14,000 nt of DNA from Pseudomonadota bacterium. Its GTDB lineage: Bacteria > Pseudomonadota > Alphaproteobacteria > Caulobacterales > Caulobacteraceae. How positions within the stretch are numbered: position 1 is the first letter of the stretch; each line of letters opens with the position of its first letter. The stretch spans positions 1 through 14,000 of the forward strand of contig JAEZIH010000300.1 of NCBI GenBank assembly GCA_023416055.1, read 5' to 3'. The notes under the pieces were generated by a model. It made no database searches, was not told where the DNA came from, and saw only the letters and a program-made list of their open reading frames with translations. Made by a program: the position numbers and the translations under genes. This document shows positions 12,973 to 14,000 of the stretch, piece after piece.

Positions 12973-14000
12973 GCGGGCTTCCTGCGCGGGCGCGACCGTT
13001 TGCGACGTCCCGGGGCCGACGCCGGCGCGGCCAGTGCGGACAGGGCCGCGAACGGGGAGTCCTTCGGCGGCGCGGCCGGCTTGCGCGGCCTGGCCGGCTG
13101 TTGCGCGCGCGTGGCTTTCAGGCCTGCCGCCAGGGTCTTCGCCTGTTCCGGCGAGATTCCCAGCTCGGCCAGATCCGTTTCGGTCAGGGCGCCCTTGTTG
13201 CGGGCCCGGCGCTCGGCCATGGCTTCCAGCAATTCCACCCCTGCGGCCAGCCGGCCTACCGGCCTCAACCCGTAGGCGGCGAGCACCCGCGCGGACGGGG
13301 CCGGATCGGGCAGGGCGGCGACGCCCGGCGCCGGGCGGAAGACCTCGTCGGCAACGAAGGCCTGGGCGACCGCGGGGGCCCGCCCCTTCAGCAGGGCCGG
13401 CAGCCAGACGGAATGGGCGCCCAGACGCACGCCGAAGCTCTTCAGGGTGCGGCGCTCGGCCTGGCTGAGGGCGGCGAGGTCGTGCTCGACCTCGCGGCGG
13501 TCGACGATCCCGCCCGCCTCGACCAGACGGAAGGCGAGACCGCGCGGCAGGCCCTTCAACTGGCCGGTCTCGACCGCCGCCTTGAGCCGACGCAGGGCGC
13601 GCAGGGCGCGTCCGGCCTCGCTGGCCAGCCAGGCCTCCAGCCGCCGCTGGGCCCGATCACGCGCCGCGGCCGGGCCCATTTCGCCCAGCAGCCGGACCCG
13701 CGGCGCGAACCAGTCGCCGCCGATGATCCGACCCGCCTGCGCGCCGCGCCACAGAACGGCGCCGTCGGGCGTCACCGAGAAGGCCTCGTCGTCATCCGCC
13801 GCCAGCCGGCCCAGCCGCCGCGCGATCTCGGGCGCGACCGCCTGCCGCGCCGCATGGCGCAGGGCCCTGTCCTCCAGGGCGCTGCCGCCCTTGTCGATCT
13901 GGAAGTCGACGCCGGTCAGCCGCCCCACGGCGTGGCCCTCCACCACCACCTCGCCGTCGGCCTCGACCTCGGCGACGGCGTCCTCGCGCACGTTCAGGGC
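12969..14000 (-). CDS. SUV3-like superfamily 2 helicase, C-terminal part (runs off the window)
   Basis: About 343 residues of the C-terminal half of an alphaproteobacterial ATP-dependent helicase related to mitochondrial SUV3; the motor domains lie beyond the right edge. The visible part shows the family's AVLWRGAQAGRIIGGDWFAP and the strongly conserved FGVRLGAHSVWLPALLKGRA segments, then a Lys/Arg/Pro/Ala-rich disordered tail (PGRRKRSRPRRKPA) suited to nucleic-acid contact. The frame is open through 14000; the GTG at 13991 is not a real start. It overlaps the S4 gene by GTGA. Role: probably RNA unwinding or turnover, inferred from homology and the coupled S4 protein. Confidence 0.88.
   Translation of the reverse strand, partial: ALNVREDAVAEVEADGEVVVEGHAVGRLTGVDFQIDKGGSALEDRALRHAARQAVAPEIARRLGRLAADDDEAFSVTPDGAVLWRGAQAGRIIGGDWFAPRVRLLGEMGPAAARDRAQRRLEAWLASEAGRALRALRRLKAAVETGQLKGLPRGLAFRLVEAGGIVDRREVEHDLAALSQAERRTLKSFGVRLGAHSVWLPALLKGRAPAVAQAFVADEVFRPAPGVAALPDPAPSARVLAAYGLRPVGRLAAGVELLEAMAERRARNKGALTETDLAELGISPEQAKTLAAGLKATRAQQPARPRKPAAPPKDSPFAALSALAAPASAPGRRKRSRPRRKPA

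Noticed and set aside
1..14000. Search for mobile elements, CRISPR arrays, tRNA/rRNA genes and direct repeats
   Set aside because: No terminal inverted repeats, transposase or integrase motifs, regularly spaced repeats or cloverleaf sequences were seen by eye.

Overview
The window is GC-rich chromosomal DNA from an alphaproteobacterium, most likely a Caulobacterales member (Brevundimonas, Caulobacter or Phenylobacterium type). This rests on the CarD/CdnL regulator, 7Fe ferredoxin and SUV3-like helicase neighbourhood, the high GC with strong third-position bias, a stand-alone GluQ-type synthetase and GGAAC...GTT (EcfG-type) promoter motifs. Genus is an inference. I see no insertion sequence, phage gene, CRISPR array, tRNA or rRNA; it reads as ordinary core and near-core chromosome with several small uncharacterised genes.

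Layout, left to right. 38-958 (+) is an EamA/DMT exporter, convergent with a cold-shock protein (976-1179, -). Then on the minus strand come an extensin-like/M15-fold protein (1364-2125), a Tat-exported class C beta-lactamase-like serine hydrolase (2174-3319) and the tRNA-modifying GluQ synthetase (3455-4303). Divergent from gluQ is a plus-strand pair: an AlkA-type 3-methyladenine glycosylase (4382-5038) whose stop overlaps the GTG start of a TRIC-family membrane protein (5035-5682). Next on the plus strand are an HNH endonuclease (5805-6365), a 47-aa two-helix membrane protein (6425-6568) and a 73-aa exported/membrane protein (6647-6868); the last two each carry a GGAAC-N17-GTT promoter motif. 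A strong hairpin separates them from a minus-strand M1 aminopeptidase lipoprotein (6944-8710) and rpmB (8829-9125).

9335-9808 (+) is a DUF3617-like exported protein, convergent with an unrecognised 121-aa protein (9812-10177, -). The latter is divergent from a lipoprotein c-type cytochrome (10260-10637, +). A bidirectional terminator separates the cytochrome from carD (10689-11237, -). Then follow fdxA (11550-11891, -), a YceI-family protein on the opposite strand (12066-12689, +), a GTG-started S4 RNA-binding protein (12676-12972, -) and the C-terminal part of a SUV3-like helicase that runs off the right edge (12969-14000, -).

How the parts relate. helicase, S4, fdxA and carD form a neighbourhood I recall as recurrent in alphaproteobacteria, here interrupted by the yceI-like gene. 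The most interesting non-coding signals are the twin EcfG-type promoters before the two tiny membrane proteins, a 25-bp dyad operator candidate at the yceI-like promoter, a hairpin at the predicted start of the rpmB mRNA, and a 16-bp start-site leader shared exactly by two unrelated exported hydrolases. I did not find a convincing new multi-gene system.
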